This document shows positions 9,501 through 17,305 of a stretch of 39,749 nucleotides of DNA, piece after piece (the stretch's first letter is position 1; each line of letters opens with the position of its first letter). The translations under genes and the position numbers were made by a program. Under the pieces are notes generated by a model. It was not told the DNA's origin. It did not search any database and saw only the letters and a program-made list of their open reading frames with translations. Origin of the DNA: Planctomycetota bacterium (GTDB lineage: Bacteria; Planctomycetota; Planctomycetia; Pirellulales; Pirellulaceae). The stretch lies in the NCBI GenBank assembly GCA_963204965.1, contig CAUJKA010000135.1, positions 1-39,749 on the forward strand. The letters run 5' to 3'.

Positions 9501-10743
9501 AGCTCATTACAAGATTCCGGCCGCGATCGTTTGCATGGAACGATTGCCGCAAACCAGCAGCGGTAAAGTTGATCGAAAGAGATTGCCAGCTCAAATACCA
9601 CAACAAGCTTGGCTAACAAACATCGTCGCGCCAAGGAATTCGCTGGAGAAATTCTTGGCGGAAGCTTGGTGTGCAGAGTTGAAATTGCCAAGTATCGGAA
9701 TCCATCAGAACTTTTTTGAAGTCGGTGGCAGTTCTCTTCAAGCGGCCATGTTGACGACACAGTTGAGCAAACTGTTGCAGATTCACGTTCCTACGGCGCT
9801 CCTCTTCGACTTGGCGGATATTGCACAGTTAGCCGAACGATTGGCAGTCTTGCATCCACAAGCTCTTACGGCTCGATTCGGTCAAGAATGCATCTCGTTC
9901 TACGAGCAAGTCGAAAAAAGCGGTGATAGTAGGTATCATCCACTTTTGGCTGCACTCAAGCCAACGGGCGACGACACGCCAATCTTCATGGTGCATCCGC
10001 CCGGTGGAATTGTCGTGTGTTACCGTGAGCTTTCTCGATACCTTCCGACAACACAACCGTTGTGGGCCCTGCGGTCCAGAGGTCTTCATGGTGCTGAAAA
10101 ACTGCCCGAGACGATTGAAGAGATGGCCGCAGACTATCTTTCGGCACTAAAGAGTGTGCAGCCCAATGGGCCCTACATTGTCGGTGGCTGGTCTTTGGGT
10201 GGTTTGGTCGCTTACGAAATGGCCAAGCAACTGCTGGACAACGGCGAGCAGCTAGAGCGACTGGTCTTTCTGGACACAACCATACCCGAAGGAGCGGCCG
10301 ATTGCGTACCTTTGGATGAACAGGTGAATGTTGGATTGGAGTATGGTATCGAGCTAACGCTGGATCAACTGGGTGATCTATCTCCAGAGGAACAGTTGCC
10401 ATTGTTGCACGACCATGCTGACAAGTTAGGGATCTTGGCCGCGCAATCAGCTCCGGAGGTGATCGAACGAGTCCTGAGCGATTTGCAAAGTCTTTTCCAT
10501 CACCACGTAACGCTTTCGCGGAAGTATCGCCTCAAGCCGTTGAAGACCAAGTTGTTACTGTTACGACCAGAAGAGGTTCCATTTGACCTAAAGGTTACTG
10601 AAGATCGCGGATGGAGGCACTTGATATCTGACGTGGAGGTTCGTTTTGTTCCCGGACATCACCACAGCATGGTTCAAGCTCCACATGTCAAGCGAATGGC
10701 CGATGTGATTGGGCAGTGTTTGAGAAGTGGACGCAGCGGTTGA
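6532..10743 (+). CDS. stand-alone nonribosomal peptide synthetase module, C-A-T-TE
   Basis: A 1403-residue multidomain enzyme. The condensation domain (about 30-480) shows MSAGQQGLW, the catalytic HHIIVDFWS (H160-H161, D165) and VGFFINMLPVK. The adenylation domain (about 530-1015) shows YTSGSTGVPKG from 676, NLYGPTE from 814, LSGDLGR, the RGYRIELGE core and the A10 lysine K1012 in SSGKVDRKR. The thiolation domain has GGSSL with the phosphopantetheine serine at 1068. The thioesterase (about 1125-1400) has GWSLGG with S1221 and GHHHSM with its histidine near 1377. It should activate one amino acid, condense it with an incoming acyl or aminoacyl group, and release the product. Aligned to GrsA numbering, the specificity residues read D-A-G-P-W-G-L-V-E-K, which I cannot match to a substrate. 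GTG at 6532 is preceded by GGAAGG. No phosphopantetheinyl transferase, tailoring or transport gene is adjacent. A leading C domain in a single module suggests either acylation from a CoA/ACP donor or a partner synthetase elsewhere. Confidence 0.93.
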   Translation: MDQFPLGSLTVEQQRELLVKLLKRQADAAKRFPMSAGQQGLWHAFRRSPQLTAFNVFLPTRIRDRFDTAALQNSINFIAGRHAALRTTFTDEGGQLNQIVHDRLDPEFSVTEMLGASDDAVRQRVMLETLVPFDLVKGPLLRISVYKLADDDWVILALTHHIIVDFWSLVLILSELRQSYPLYAAGQTPQFAAAPDNYRQFVLDQTQLLSGPTGDRLAKFWGDNLESVPPIIELPLDKPRPAAFTNRADCESIRFSPGVSQRVVQLASSCKATPFAVMHSVMQVFLHRYSRQEDFFVGSPFAGRLHQKYEQTVGFFINMLPVKSSVHGDLTFAQLVQQTSGRLVDTLEHESFPIAEIVRRANIGRDPSRSPLFQVSCTFERAQKQEELGRASFLFPDQKVVFQFGGLHQESFYIPHPTCHYDMEFVFEHSPKGLNAILIFCRDLFSSDSVKFMATNFATLLDSLLDNPNRRLDQVPWSTSPIVATPKLNDSKPTSDANLADSSNPTHKRKSDTVHGLIARQVFETPGALALRTSSAESLSYSTMLAAAYSLSKQLREAGVQAESLVPVCCRRGDLAFVGMLAVQIAGAAAVPVDLSQPSIELKQLVEQTQTRWIVTDGVSEFSKLSGPALKQFDLLQLVNEIGNKVGVDIESEFTSSAQLESLARVDSKQLAYMIYTSGSTGVPKGVLIEHSAICNTLHWRSRVLPVTSDDRVLMLLSHQFDAALGIGWSCLAQGASIVWPTDEAKRDPAKLIELIQQERITVLPAVPSLLRVLAANPLLSRCESLRMIWTGGESVSAELPEQIRSQIQIEFWNLYGPTEAAVEATAIDITDHSPGDNMTIGFPIDGAEVIALDANHHPVPVTVPGELAIGGAGLARGYFGDKELSSRKFIQDPRNPSERLYLSGDLGRVLADGRIEFFGRDDHQIKLRGYRIELGEIESTLQSHPQVDRAAVIVDQPGLPSAQLIAFVSGNGQSAVDIESLRNYLAQRLAHYKIPAAIVCMERLPQTSSGKVDRKRLPAQIPQQAWLTNIVAPRNSLEKFLAEAWCAELKLPSIGIHQNFFEVGGSSLQAAMLTTQLSKLLQIHVPTALLFDLADIAQLAERLAVLHPQALTARFGQECISFYEQVEKSGDSRYHPLLAALKPTGDDTPIFMVHPPGGIVVCYRELSRYLPTTQPLWALRSRGLHGAEKLPETIEEMAADYLSALKSVQPNGPYIVGGWSLGGLVAYEMAKQLLDNGEQLERLVFLDTTIPEGAADCVPLDEQVNVGLEYGIELTLDQLGDLSPEEQLPLLHDHADKLGILAAQSAPEVIERVLSDLQSLFHHHVTLSRKYRLKPLKTKLLLLRPEEVPFDLKVTEDRGWRHLISDVEVRFVPGHHHSMVQAPHVKRMADVIGQCLRSGRSG

Positions 10744-11040
10744 ACGACAGTAAGAAGTGTAGCCGGGCCCATGCGTTCCTTCGTGATATTCGTGGTGAGT
10801 TACTTGTACGTTAAGCTCACTTGGTGCAATTGCAAAGTCGTCTCGACGGTTTCTGTGACTGTGTGTTTTGATGTCAGTGAGAATGTTGAGGTCCGGATAG
10901 AGACAGGAAAATTGCTGACAGGAAAATAGAGGACAGAAAATTGTTCGCTGAGTAGCCAAAGCTGATCGTTATGTTGCGCGATCGTCTATCTCCTAGACGC
11001 TGCATAAAGGACTAAGCAAATCGGAATTCGCAACCGGACT
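10744..11040. repeat. intergenic region with three imperfect 15-bp tandem repeats
   Basis: At 10902-10942 the motif GACAGGAAAATT occurs three times with 15-base spacing (GACAGGAAAATTGCT, GACAGGAAAATAGAG, GACAGAAAATTGTTC). No gene is visible. It lies between the end of the NRPS gene and the convergent end of the next minus-strand gene, and no clear terminator hairpin was seen for either. Confidence 0.55.
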
Positions 11041-11703
11041 TTATTTCGGGTTGTTCAAGTTTTGTGGTTCTCGATGAGTTTTTCCGATCGACTTGATCAG
11101 CGAGTCTAACTGAGTTGCATCGATCGAGCCCGACTTGAGTTGGTGAAGCGTTTGGATCTTACTGCGAACGTAGCCCACGATGATATCGTTGCTTTGGTCG
11201 AAGCCGATTGAATCGCGCCAGAATCGATTCACGGCAATGCCGATGTCTAAACTTGCTAGCTGCATCTTGTCTGACTTCTTTTTGAGCTGCTTCTTCAGAT
11301 CCGCCATTTCCTCAGCTGTGTAGTATAGCTCTGGACTAAATTGTTCAGGCTTACCCTCACTGGCAACGCCTTTAGGTAGGGTTACGGTTATGAACACTGG
11401 CATCTCAGCGAACTTAGCAATGGTTTCAAGGCTCTGGTAGAGTTGACTATCTAGTTCGCTGAATTCCTTGACGTAGACCACAAGGGAGGGTCGATCCGGA
11501 TTTTGCATGGCAACATACCCTCGCTTTGCCGACGTTTCGGCGATCGGAGCGGTCACGCATACAGGAGGAAAACTTCCGATGGCAATGGGCTTAACGAACA
11601 TCTTCCCGTAAGTACGAGAATCTTCGATCCCTTGTGCCTGGATCGATCGGCTTGAAATAAGAACTGCAAGAGCGAAAACGAGGATTGCAAGTAGTCGTAG
11701 CAT
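11041..11703 (-). CDS. exported protein of unknown function
   Basis: A 220-residue protein starting with a classical signal peptide: MLRLLAILVFALAVLISS, then a likely signal peptidase I cut after QAQ at about residue 24. I do not recognise the mature domain. It alternates beta-like stretches (PSLVVYVKEF, MPVFITVTLP) with helices, and has a conserved-looking segment around RYGYVAMQ/PDRPSLVVYV. This pattern recalls thioredoxin-like proteins of planctomycetes, but there is no CxxC motif. A Lys-rich helix (DLKKQLKKKSDK) lies in the middle. It is expected outside the cytoplasmic membrane. Its start is about 80 bp from the divergent hydrolase promoter at 11795, so the two genes may share a regulatory region. 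Confidence 0.6.
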   Translation of the reverse strand: MLRLLAILVFALAVLISSRSIQAQGIEDSRTYGKMFVKPIAIGSFPPVCVTAPIAETSAKRGYVAMQNPDRPSLVVYVKEFSELDSQLYQSLETIAKFAEMPVFITVTLPKGVASEGKPEQFSPELYYTAEEMADLKKQLKKKSDKMQLASLDIGIAVNRFWRDSIGFDQSNDIIVGYVRSKIQTLHQLKSGSIDATQLDSLIKSIGKTHREPQNLNNPK

Positions 11704-11791
11704 GATGGTCTCTCATCTTTGGTGGATTCGATGATTTGGGGCAGTTTGCGATAAACTCAACTGTCTATTCAGGAGTGAGTTGCTACGAGGA

Positions 11792-11800
11792 TGCTATAAT
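11792..11800 (+). promoter_or_regulatory. extended -10 promoter element (TGCTATAAT)
   Basis: TATAAT with TG one base upstream forms an extended -10 box; the -35 region is poor, which is acceptable for this promoter type. Transcription would begin near 11807, after the upstream TTG at 11780. This argues against that codon as the start of the following hydrolase. Confidence 0.45.
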
Positions 11801-11896
11801 CGTTTGATTCATGCTATGTCCGAACGAACTAGCAAAACGATTAGTCGAGCTAACCTTGCCGAAATGAGCATTGAGAGCTTTCGAAAGGATACTAGA

Positions 11897-13222
11897 GTGA
11901 AACTAGTACAGCAATATTGCATCGCCTGGGTTGTTACAATCGCGTTATCATCGAGTTTGTTGAGCCAACAACCGGTTAAGCCTACTGAAACACGCGGCAT
12001 AGGTCCGAAAACGATCGACTTTCCAATTGAGAATGGATCGATCGATGGTGAACAGTTTTATCAGCGTGTCGTATCGCAATTGCATTGGACGACGGAGCTC
12101 ACGAGCAAGTTGGCTACGGAGATCGTTAAGTCTGAGGAATTATTGGTTCAGACTCGGGTTCCGCTTAGTTCACTTGAGATTCTCTGCAACTTCTGGCCTG
12201 ATGCATTCCAAATCGTGTCGCCTAAGGCTTTGTCTCCAACTGGGCAAGGCGAAGGTGTTTTTCGCGCTGACATGACGGAACTTGAGAAAAACTGGAGCAC
12301 GCAGAAGTTGAGTTTGCGGCAATGGTTGGCGTCGCGAAATCGCATGCCTCTCTACGAAGTTTGTGGTACTACTGGGTTTAACGGGAAGGCCGAGCAAAAG
12401 CAGTTGGTTGTCGTCTTGCCCGGTTTGCACGGTGGTGAGCAATCAGCGATCGAATTTGCCAAGGCGATTCATGGACGAACAGGAATCGCCGCTTGTGCCT
12501 TTCGGTATCCCAATGACGCCCCGCTATCTGAATCGTCTGAGTATTTGTTTGAGGTTTTGCGGCAATTGAATACGCAAGTTCCAACTCGGCGAATCGTTGT
12601 TGTGACGCACAGCATGGGAGGCTTGGTGGCTCGATATGTTATCGAGCAAATGGCGGCCAAAGATCCTAAATGTCTTGGTGTCGCTCAGTTCGTAGCGATC
12701 TGTCCACCCAATCAAGGTTCAATTTTTGCCGAGTACGCGGGTGTATTGGAAGGTGCGGATTTCATTCAACGCTTAATGCAGGCGAGTTCGGGAAGAAAAC
12801 TGTTGGCTTCGGTATTAGATGGCTTCAACGAGGCGCCTAAGGATCTCGTACCTGGCTCTGAATTCCTCTCCAAACTAAACGATGGCTCAAGGCACACCGC
12901 CGTTCAGTACTCAATTATTGCCGGTGACGCGGGGATGATTGATCCAGGTCTTAGCCAGCTTGGCAGTGATTTGCTGGCTCGACTTGCCAGTCGTGCGCCA
13001 AGAACCAAGTCGCTTCAAGAAAGGGCTGACAAGTTGTTGAACTCGGCTGAGTTTCAAAAGGGCAGCGGCGACGGAGTGGTGACCCTTCAATCGGTCAAGC
13101 TGGATGGTGTGAAGGACGTTCAAGTCCTGCCTGTGAATCATTTGGATTGGTCTGAACTTAATAGTCCCGAAGGTGCCAAGATACTTCAAGCAGTTGTGGA
13201 ACGTATAGGCATTACGATGTAG
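11897..13222 (+). CDS. exported alpha/beta-hydrolase (lipase/esterase-like)
   Basis: An alpha/beta-hydrolase with an N-terminal signal peptide. The frame is open to a TTG at 11780, but GTG at 11897 is preferred. AAAGGA at 11884-11889 lies seven bases upstream, and the resulting N-terminus (VKLVQQYCIAWVVTIALSSS) is a good signal peptide. This gives 441 residues. The hydrolase domain shows VVVLPGLHGG as the oxyanion loop, THSMGGLVAR with the nucleophile S239, and VNHLDW near the C-terminus with the likely catalytic H415. The region PNQGSIFAEYAG resembles PGAP1/lipase-class proteins acting on membrane or wall lipids. About 200 residues before the domain have no recognised family. The substrate is unknown. 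The transporter gene at 13307 follows after 84 bp in the same direction, so co-transcription is possible. Confidence 0.75.
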   Translation: MKLVQQYCIAWVVTIALSSSLLSQQPVKPTETRGIGPKTIDFPIENGSIDGEQFYQRVVSQLHWTTELTSKLATEIVKSEELLVQTRVPLSSLEILCNFWPDAFQIVSPKALSPTGQGEGVFRADMTELEKNWSTQKLSLRQWLASRNRMPLYEVCGTTGFNGKAEQKQLVVVLPGLHGGEQSAIEFAKAIHGRTGIAACAFRYPNDAPLSESSEYLFEVLRQLNTQVPTRRIVVVTHSMGGLVARYVIEQMAAKDPKCLGVAQFVAICPPNQGSIFAEYAGVLEGADFIQRLMQASSGRKLLASVLDGFNEAPKDLVPGSEFLSKLNDGSRHTAVQYSIIAGDAGMIDPGLSQLGSDLLARLASRAPRTKSLQERADKLLNSAEFQKGSGDGVVTLQSVKLDGVKDVQVLPVNHLDWSELNSPEGAKILQAVVERIGITM

Positions 13223-13306
13223 TTTGCCTATAGAACGAGGCCTGATAGCAGAGATAGCTCACAAGTAGGTCTCTTTCTTAAGCGTCTTCGAGAAAAAGGC
13301 GGACGA

Positions 13307-14629
13307 GTGTTGATACAGGACGGCTCAGAACAAACAACTAAGACTAGGGGCGGATTCCGACTCGCATTGTGGTTGATCCTGATGCTTGTCGGTGGACTTT
13401 TAGCGATTGCTGGCGTAGCTTCATCGTCGCCACTACTTTTGAAGGCAAGTGGAGTTACTCTATTCGCCGCTTTTGCCGTTGGACTATTTCTCAACGAGCT
13501 TGCTGGCTACCGCTTTACGTTTTGGATTCTTCTCGCCAATATAATTTCCCTACTTCAGCCGCAATGGTTTATTTCGATCCATGGATTCAGTCTGACCAAT
13601 TCTTGGCTGTTGCTAATGGTCATTCAACTGATCATGTTTGGCATGGGAACTCAGATGAGTTTTCGCGACTTTGCACAGGTTGCGAAAATGCCTCACGGCG
13701 TTGTGGTTGGACTTTGCTGCCAGTTCTTAATCATGCCTTTGATAGGATTTGCATTGGCTAAGTTGTTTGGGTTTCCAGCAGAGATAGGTGCTGGTGTCAT
13801 CTTGATCGGATGTTGTTCTTGCGGCCTTGCTTCGAACGTTTTGACCTTTCTTGCAAAGGGCAACTTGGCGCTTTCTGTTTCGATAACCGCAATCTCGACC
13901 CTCATAGCTCCTATCATGACTCCCTTGTGGATGAAGATTCTGGCAGGTTCAATGGTCTACATTGATCCAGCGAAAATGTCTTTAAACATCATCAAGATGG
14001 TTCTCGTTCCCATCATCGCCGCATTTGTGCACGATTGGTTAACTAACTACGGTAGGTCGGTAGTCCGATCCGTGTACATCGCCGCAGCCGTGAGTGTTGT
14101 GTGGCTGGTTTTTCTAATGTCGGGAGGTTGGAGTTGGCTTCAATCAATTACTCTGACTGACGGACTTGTAATTAAGCTCCTGGGATTGCCGGGCTATTTT
14201 GCTGTGGCTGTGTGCTTTGGACTGATCTACCACTATCTCACAAAGCGCTATCCGCAGATCGAAAAATGGATGCCCAAAGTCAGCATGGCAGGGATCGTTT
14301 ACTTTACACTTGTGTCTACTGCGGAAGGACGCGATCACTTGTTGGAGGTTGGGTTATTGCTGTTGTTTGCTGCTTTTCTTCATAACACTCTCGGGTATTT
14401 ACTGGGCTACTGGGGAAGTCGGATGCTTGGGATGAACCGGAGAGATGCAAGAACTATTGCCATTGAAGTCGGCACGCAAAATGGCTCGATGGGGATTGGA
14501 ATCGCGACAGAAATGAAGAAGTTGGCAACTCTCGGATTAGCGTCCATCATCTTCGCGCCGTTGATGAACGTGACTGGCTCTATCCTCGCAAACTACTGGC
14601 GGAAGAGTGAATTGGAAGAGTCGACTTAA
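13307..14629 (+). CDS. BASS-family (bile acid:sodium symporter-like) membrane transporter
   Basis: A 440-residue polytopic membrane protein of the bile acid:sodium symporter superfamily (SBF/BASS), which usually couples sodium entry to uptake of organic anions. Two extra N-terminal helices (about 17-65) precede the family core. The core begins at about residue 95 with FGMGTQMSFRDFAQV, followed by the characteristic crossover region GVILIGCCSCGLASNVLTFLAKGNLALSVSITAISTLIAP. The second repeat ends in GTQNGSMGIGIA, matching the family's second sodium-binding crossover (GxQNxxLG). GTG at 13307 is preceded by AAAGG at 13295-13299 with suitable spacing. Bacterial members carry pantoate, sulfate, pyruvate or other organic acids, and the substrate here cannot be told. 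Confidence 0.85.
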   Translation: MLIQDGSEQTTKTRGGFRLALWLILMLVGGLLAIAGVASSSPLLLKASGVTLFAAFAVGLFLNELAGYRFTFWILLANIISLLQPQWFISIHGFSLTNSWLLLMVIQLIMFGMGTQMSFRDFAQVAKMPHGVVVGLCCQFLIMPLIGFALAKLFGFPAEIGAGVILIGCCSCGLASNVLTFLAKGNLALSVSITAISTLIAPIMTPLWMKILAGSMVYIDPAKMSLNIIKMVLVPIIAAFVHDWLTNYGRSVVRSVYIAAAVSVVWLVFLMSGGWSWLQSITLTDGLVIKLLGLPGYFAVAVCFGLIYHYLTKRYPQIEKWMPKVSMAGIVYFTLVSTAEGRDHLLEVGLLLLFAAFLHNTLGYLLGYWGSRMLGMNRRDARTIAIEVGTQNGSMGIGIATEMKKLATLGLASIIFAPLMNVTGSILANYWRKSELEEST

Positions 14630-14804
14630 CAGGCTTGTCAGGTTGAGTGGCCCCATAGACGTGAATTGGAGAAAGGAAGGGGATGAGTTGCTCTCTGTGA
14701 GAGTCACATGAAGATCTGTTAGCCATGGCTCGAAATGCAGCATTCCTTTCTCTTCGTTTATAATCCAAGGTCATTCTGAACCATTGTCGACATGAGGTAG
14801 AACC

Positions 14805-15715
14805 ATGACGGACTATGATGTTCCCTGGAAAGAGGTCTTGGATGCTTACTTGAATGACTTCTTGCAATTGTGTTTGCCAGAAATTCATGATGGAATCGAC
14901 TGGACGAGCCCAATCGAGAACCACGAACAAGAACTGCCGCAGTTGTTTCCAAACAGTCATGCGTCAGGTCGCGTCGCTGATAAGTTGTTCCGAGCTAAAT
15001 TCAAAACGAGCAAACAGCCGACTTGGTTCATGATTCACACTGAGGTTCAAGTGACTAGACAAGCGGAGTTTGCTCAGCGAATGTTCACTTGCTATTATCG
15101 TATTCTCGACAGGTTCCGGAGCCGGTGGTGTGCATTGGCATTTTGGGAGATAGTTCTAAGTCGTGGAGACCTGATACCTGGGAAGTCGACGTACTTGGGT
15201 GCCAGTTACGATTTGTCTACCCTGTTGTGAAGCTACAGGACTTCACCGCGAGTATTGAGAGTTTGCAGGATTCTACCAATCCATTTGCAACAGTAATCGC
15301 CTCGCACTTGCGAGCTCAGATTTCCAGTGGAAGGCCGGAGGACCGCTATCGCTTCAAGGTAGATTTGGTGCGGAGTTTATACGAGAAGCAATGGCAGGCC
15401 GAACAGGTTAGGAGATTGTTTCGATTTATCGACTGGGTCATGGACTTGCCTTCGCCGTTGGAGCTACAATTTAGGGACACTCTAATGCAAATTGAATCGG
15501 AGAAACACATGCCTTACCTAACTTCAATCGAACGACTTGCTAAGGATGAGGGCAAAATCGAGGGCAAAATCGAGGGTAAGATTGAGGGCAAGATTCAGTT
15601 GTTGCAAGATCTCCTGGGGTTGCCGGTAATGTCTGATTCTGTACTAGAGGGCATGACCACTCAACAACTGGAGTCTCTGTACACAGATTTACGTCAGCGC
15701 GTTGACTCTAGGTAA
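14805..15715 (+). pseudogene. frameshifted Rpn-like (PD-(D/E)XK) nuclease gene
   Basis: Two overlapping frames form one protein. The first (from ATG 14805, with GAGG upstream) gives the N-terminal nuclease part, including a core with ADKLFRAKF and WFMIHTEVQ (the E-x-Q form of the PD-(D/E)XK motif) and ending with YYRILDRF. The second frame takes over at about 15114-15121 with EPVVCIGILGDSSKSWRPDTW, the usual continuation in this family, and runs to 15715. One base appears to be missing at the junction; a -1 slip would restore the frame, but there is no classical slippery heptamer. Near the C-terminus four 12-bp units encode EGKIEGKIEGKIEGKI, a repeat type seen in Rpn proteins. Intact relatives total roughly 300 residues. 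Rpn family proteins are DNA endonucleases linked to recombination or phage defence and are multicopy in planctomycetes. It could be a recent pseudogene or a sequencing error. Confidence 0.75.
15548..15598 (+). repeat. 12-bp tandem repeat (four units) coding EGKI
   Basis: Degenerate 12-bp units (GAGGGCAAAATC and variants) repeat in frame four times within the Rpn-like gene. The units differ mainly at third codon positions, so the repeat is kept at protein level and is not a fresh expansion. Confidence 0.8.
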
Positions 15716-15759
15716 CAACCGTCAACTCTGACGAATGTGTCAGGTTCAATCCTTGCAAA

Positions 15760-16251
15760 CTAATTGGATGGATCTGAATGGCAGGATCGACAGTTGTAGA
15801 ACGTAAAGCCAATCAATTGGGCAATTCCCGCGAGCCACGCTACGGTCGATAGGTTCAAGTAGATCGCGTGTGTACCATAAAACGATTCGCCCTTGGTTTC
15901 GTTGATTTGAAACGTCGTGCCAGTCATCATGGCGTCGAGGCGCACCCGAATCAGTAACAGGCCGATCAATGCCGCAGCGCTTATAAAGACAGAAAGAGCT
16001 AGTAGGTTTAGCCACCGCATTTTGCGGTTGGATTTGCGGTATTGTGTCACAATTTCCCAAGTTGCCACCACTAGGAACGCTCCATGCAAGGCGTTGATTC
16101 CATGAGTTACTTTTTGCGTCACGAAGCCAAACTGGACTGTGTCTGGAAGAATGCTGTTTGCGACTGGAACAACTAAGGCCGCGTAAAAGGTAAATCCACC
16201 AAACCAAAGGGCGAAGGTTGTCAACCAGAGCATTTGCCGTAGAGAGTTCAT
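15760..16251 (-). CDS. small four-helix membrane protein (DUF4149/TMEM205-like)
   Basis: The frame is open further upstream, but the sequence becomes membrane-like only from ATG 16251, giving 163 residues. It starts MNSLRQMLWLTTFALWFGGFTF and has four hydrophobic helices: about 5-25, 47-67, 80-103 and 135-155. WFGGFTFYAALVVPV resembles the first helix of DUF4149/TMEM205-type proteins. H50 and H58 in THGINALHG are membrane-embedded histidines. The protein ends in a Cys/His tail (CRSCHSDPSN). Function unknown. It follows the gene at 16320-16970 by 68 bp in the same direction and probably shares its transcript. Confidence 0.65.
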   Translation of the reverse strand: MNSLRQMLWLTTFALWFGGFTFYAALVVPVANSILPDTVQFGFVTQKVTHGINALHGAFLVVATWEIVTQYRKSNRKMRWLNLLALSVFISAAALIGLLLIRVRLDAMMTGTTFQINETKGESFYGTHAIYLNLSTVAWLAGIAQLIGFTFYNCRSCHSDPSN

Positions 16252-16319
16252 AGATCCAACCACCGTCTCAAAATATTGAATCGTATTCCTGAGGGATTCA
16301 TCATCGATTCGCCAATAGC

Positions 16320-16970
16320 TCAAAACGTGATTGCGCCGCGCATCCATCCTCGAACAAGCAAGTAGACAATCAGTGTTGATAGTGTAATCAACGCGATGCG
16401 TGATAATCCGCTTCTGCGCTTGGCCATCCAAATCGTTCCTGCCATCAAAATCAAGGTAGGGCCGATGTCTCCCCATGGAACCAGTGCGAAAACGAAGCCT
16501 CGATCTGAGAATGGCCAGAATGGCAACACGTGCCAATCGCTTAACCCTGATCCTCCGCTGACGACCATGTCGCAGGGGAGGTGTGCTGTTTGCGCGACAA
16601 AAGCTGTTGAAAAGAACAATGTAAGAATCCAAGGACTTTGCCCTCCAACTACCGTTGCTGGAGCCCCGTTTGCGGACTCGGGTGTCGCAAACTTAAGAAT
16701 CAACAATCGCGTCAGTCGATTTATCCAACCCCAGTAAGCCTCGGAGCAAGCTAACATTGCGGACGTCAAAACGATTGCCAAAAAGTTGTGGAATAGCACG
16801 CGATGAAGTTGTTCGAATCGCTGCATGTCGATCAACATCGGCAATCCATCCAGGTCAGGTACATTGGAAGCAAGTGCTGCCAAGCCAACCAATGGCCAAC
16901 CTGACCAACGGTGACAGCCAGCCGCTATTGCCAAGTGAATCCCCACCAAAGTGTGCTCGGGTGTTGTCAT
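16320..16970 (-). CDS. YdjM-like membrane-bound metal-dependent hydrolase (DUF457)
   Basis: A 216-residue membrane protein of the LexA-regulated YdjM/DUF457 type. The signature residues are EHTLVGIHLAIAAG at the N-terminus, the metal-binding SNVPDLDGLP around residues 35-45, and HRVLFHNF around 56-63, which corresponds to the family's HRxxTHS motif. Further histidines occur in AQTAHLPCDMV. Four to five hydrophobic helices follow. The enzymatic activity of the family has not been firmly shown, so the hydrolase name rests on similarity of metal ligands. ATG at 16970 is the only sensible start. It is the first gene of a likely two-gene unit with 15760-16251. Confidence 0.75.
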   Translation of the reverse strand: MTTPEHTLVGIHLAIAAGCHRWSGWPLVGLAALASNVPDLDGLPMLIDMQRFEQLHRVLFHNFLAIVLTSAMLACSEAYWGWINRLTRLLILKFATPESANGAPATVVGGQSPWILTLFFSTAFVAQTAHLPCDMVVSGGSGLSDWHVLPFWPFSDRGFVFALVPWGDIGPTLILMAGTIWMAKRRSGLSRIALITLSTLIVYLLVRGWMRGAITF

Positions 16971-17305
16971 TATGGACGCGTTTCGTTGAATGTACTTGAG
17001 GCAATGTTCGGTTCCACCGATTTTGCTGAACCGCTCTAGTTCAACAGTGCTAAATGCCTTCTCGCTGCCACTAAGAGAGTTTCTAGCATCTTCATCATTT
17101 GCGACGAAGAGTGTTCAAGCTTCTCACAGCAAAATTCCTGAACTTCTAGGTTCCTGATGGTTAGGGTTCGAACCGCGGACGGAACTACTATGGTGAGAAT
17201 GGACTCTCTGATAACTTTCAGAGTGGCGATGTTGAGGATAAGATTGTGTCGAGCGAAGTTGAACTCCTCCAGTCATTTCGATAGGCCAACTTGAAAGAAA
17301 ACAAC
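16971..17305. other. divergent intergenic region
   Basis: It lies between the divergent YdjM-like and amidase genes and must hold both promoters. I see no convincing hairpin, repeat or RNA gene. A GGGTTCGAACC block at about 17165-17176 recalls a tRNA T loop, but no tRNA surrounds it. Confidence 0.35.

Noticed and set aside
16252..16632. N-terminal extension of the four-helix membrane protein
   Set aside because: The extra 127 codons are Arg-rich and antisense-like to nothing known, and they overlap the YdjM-like gene in another frame. The membrane protein begins naturally at ATG 16251.
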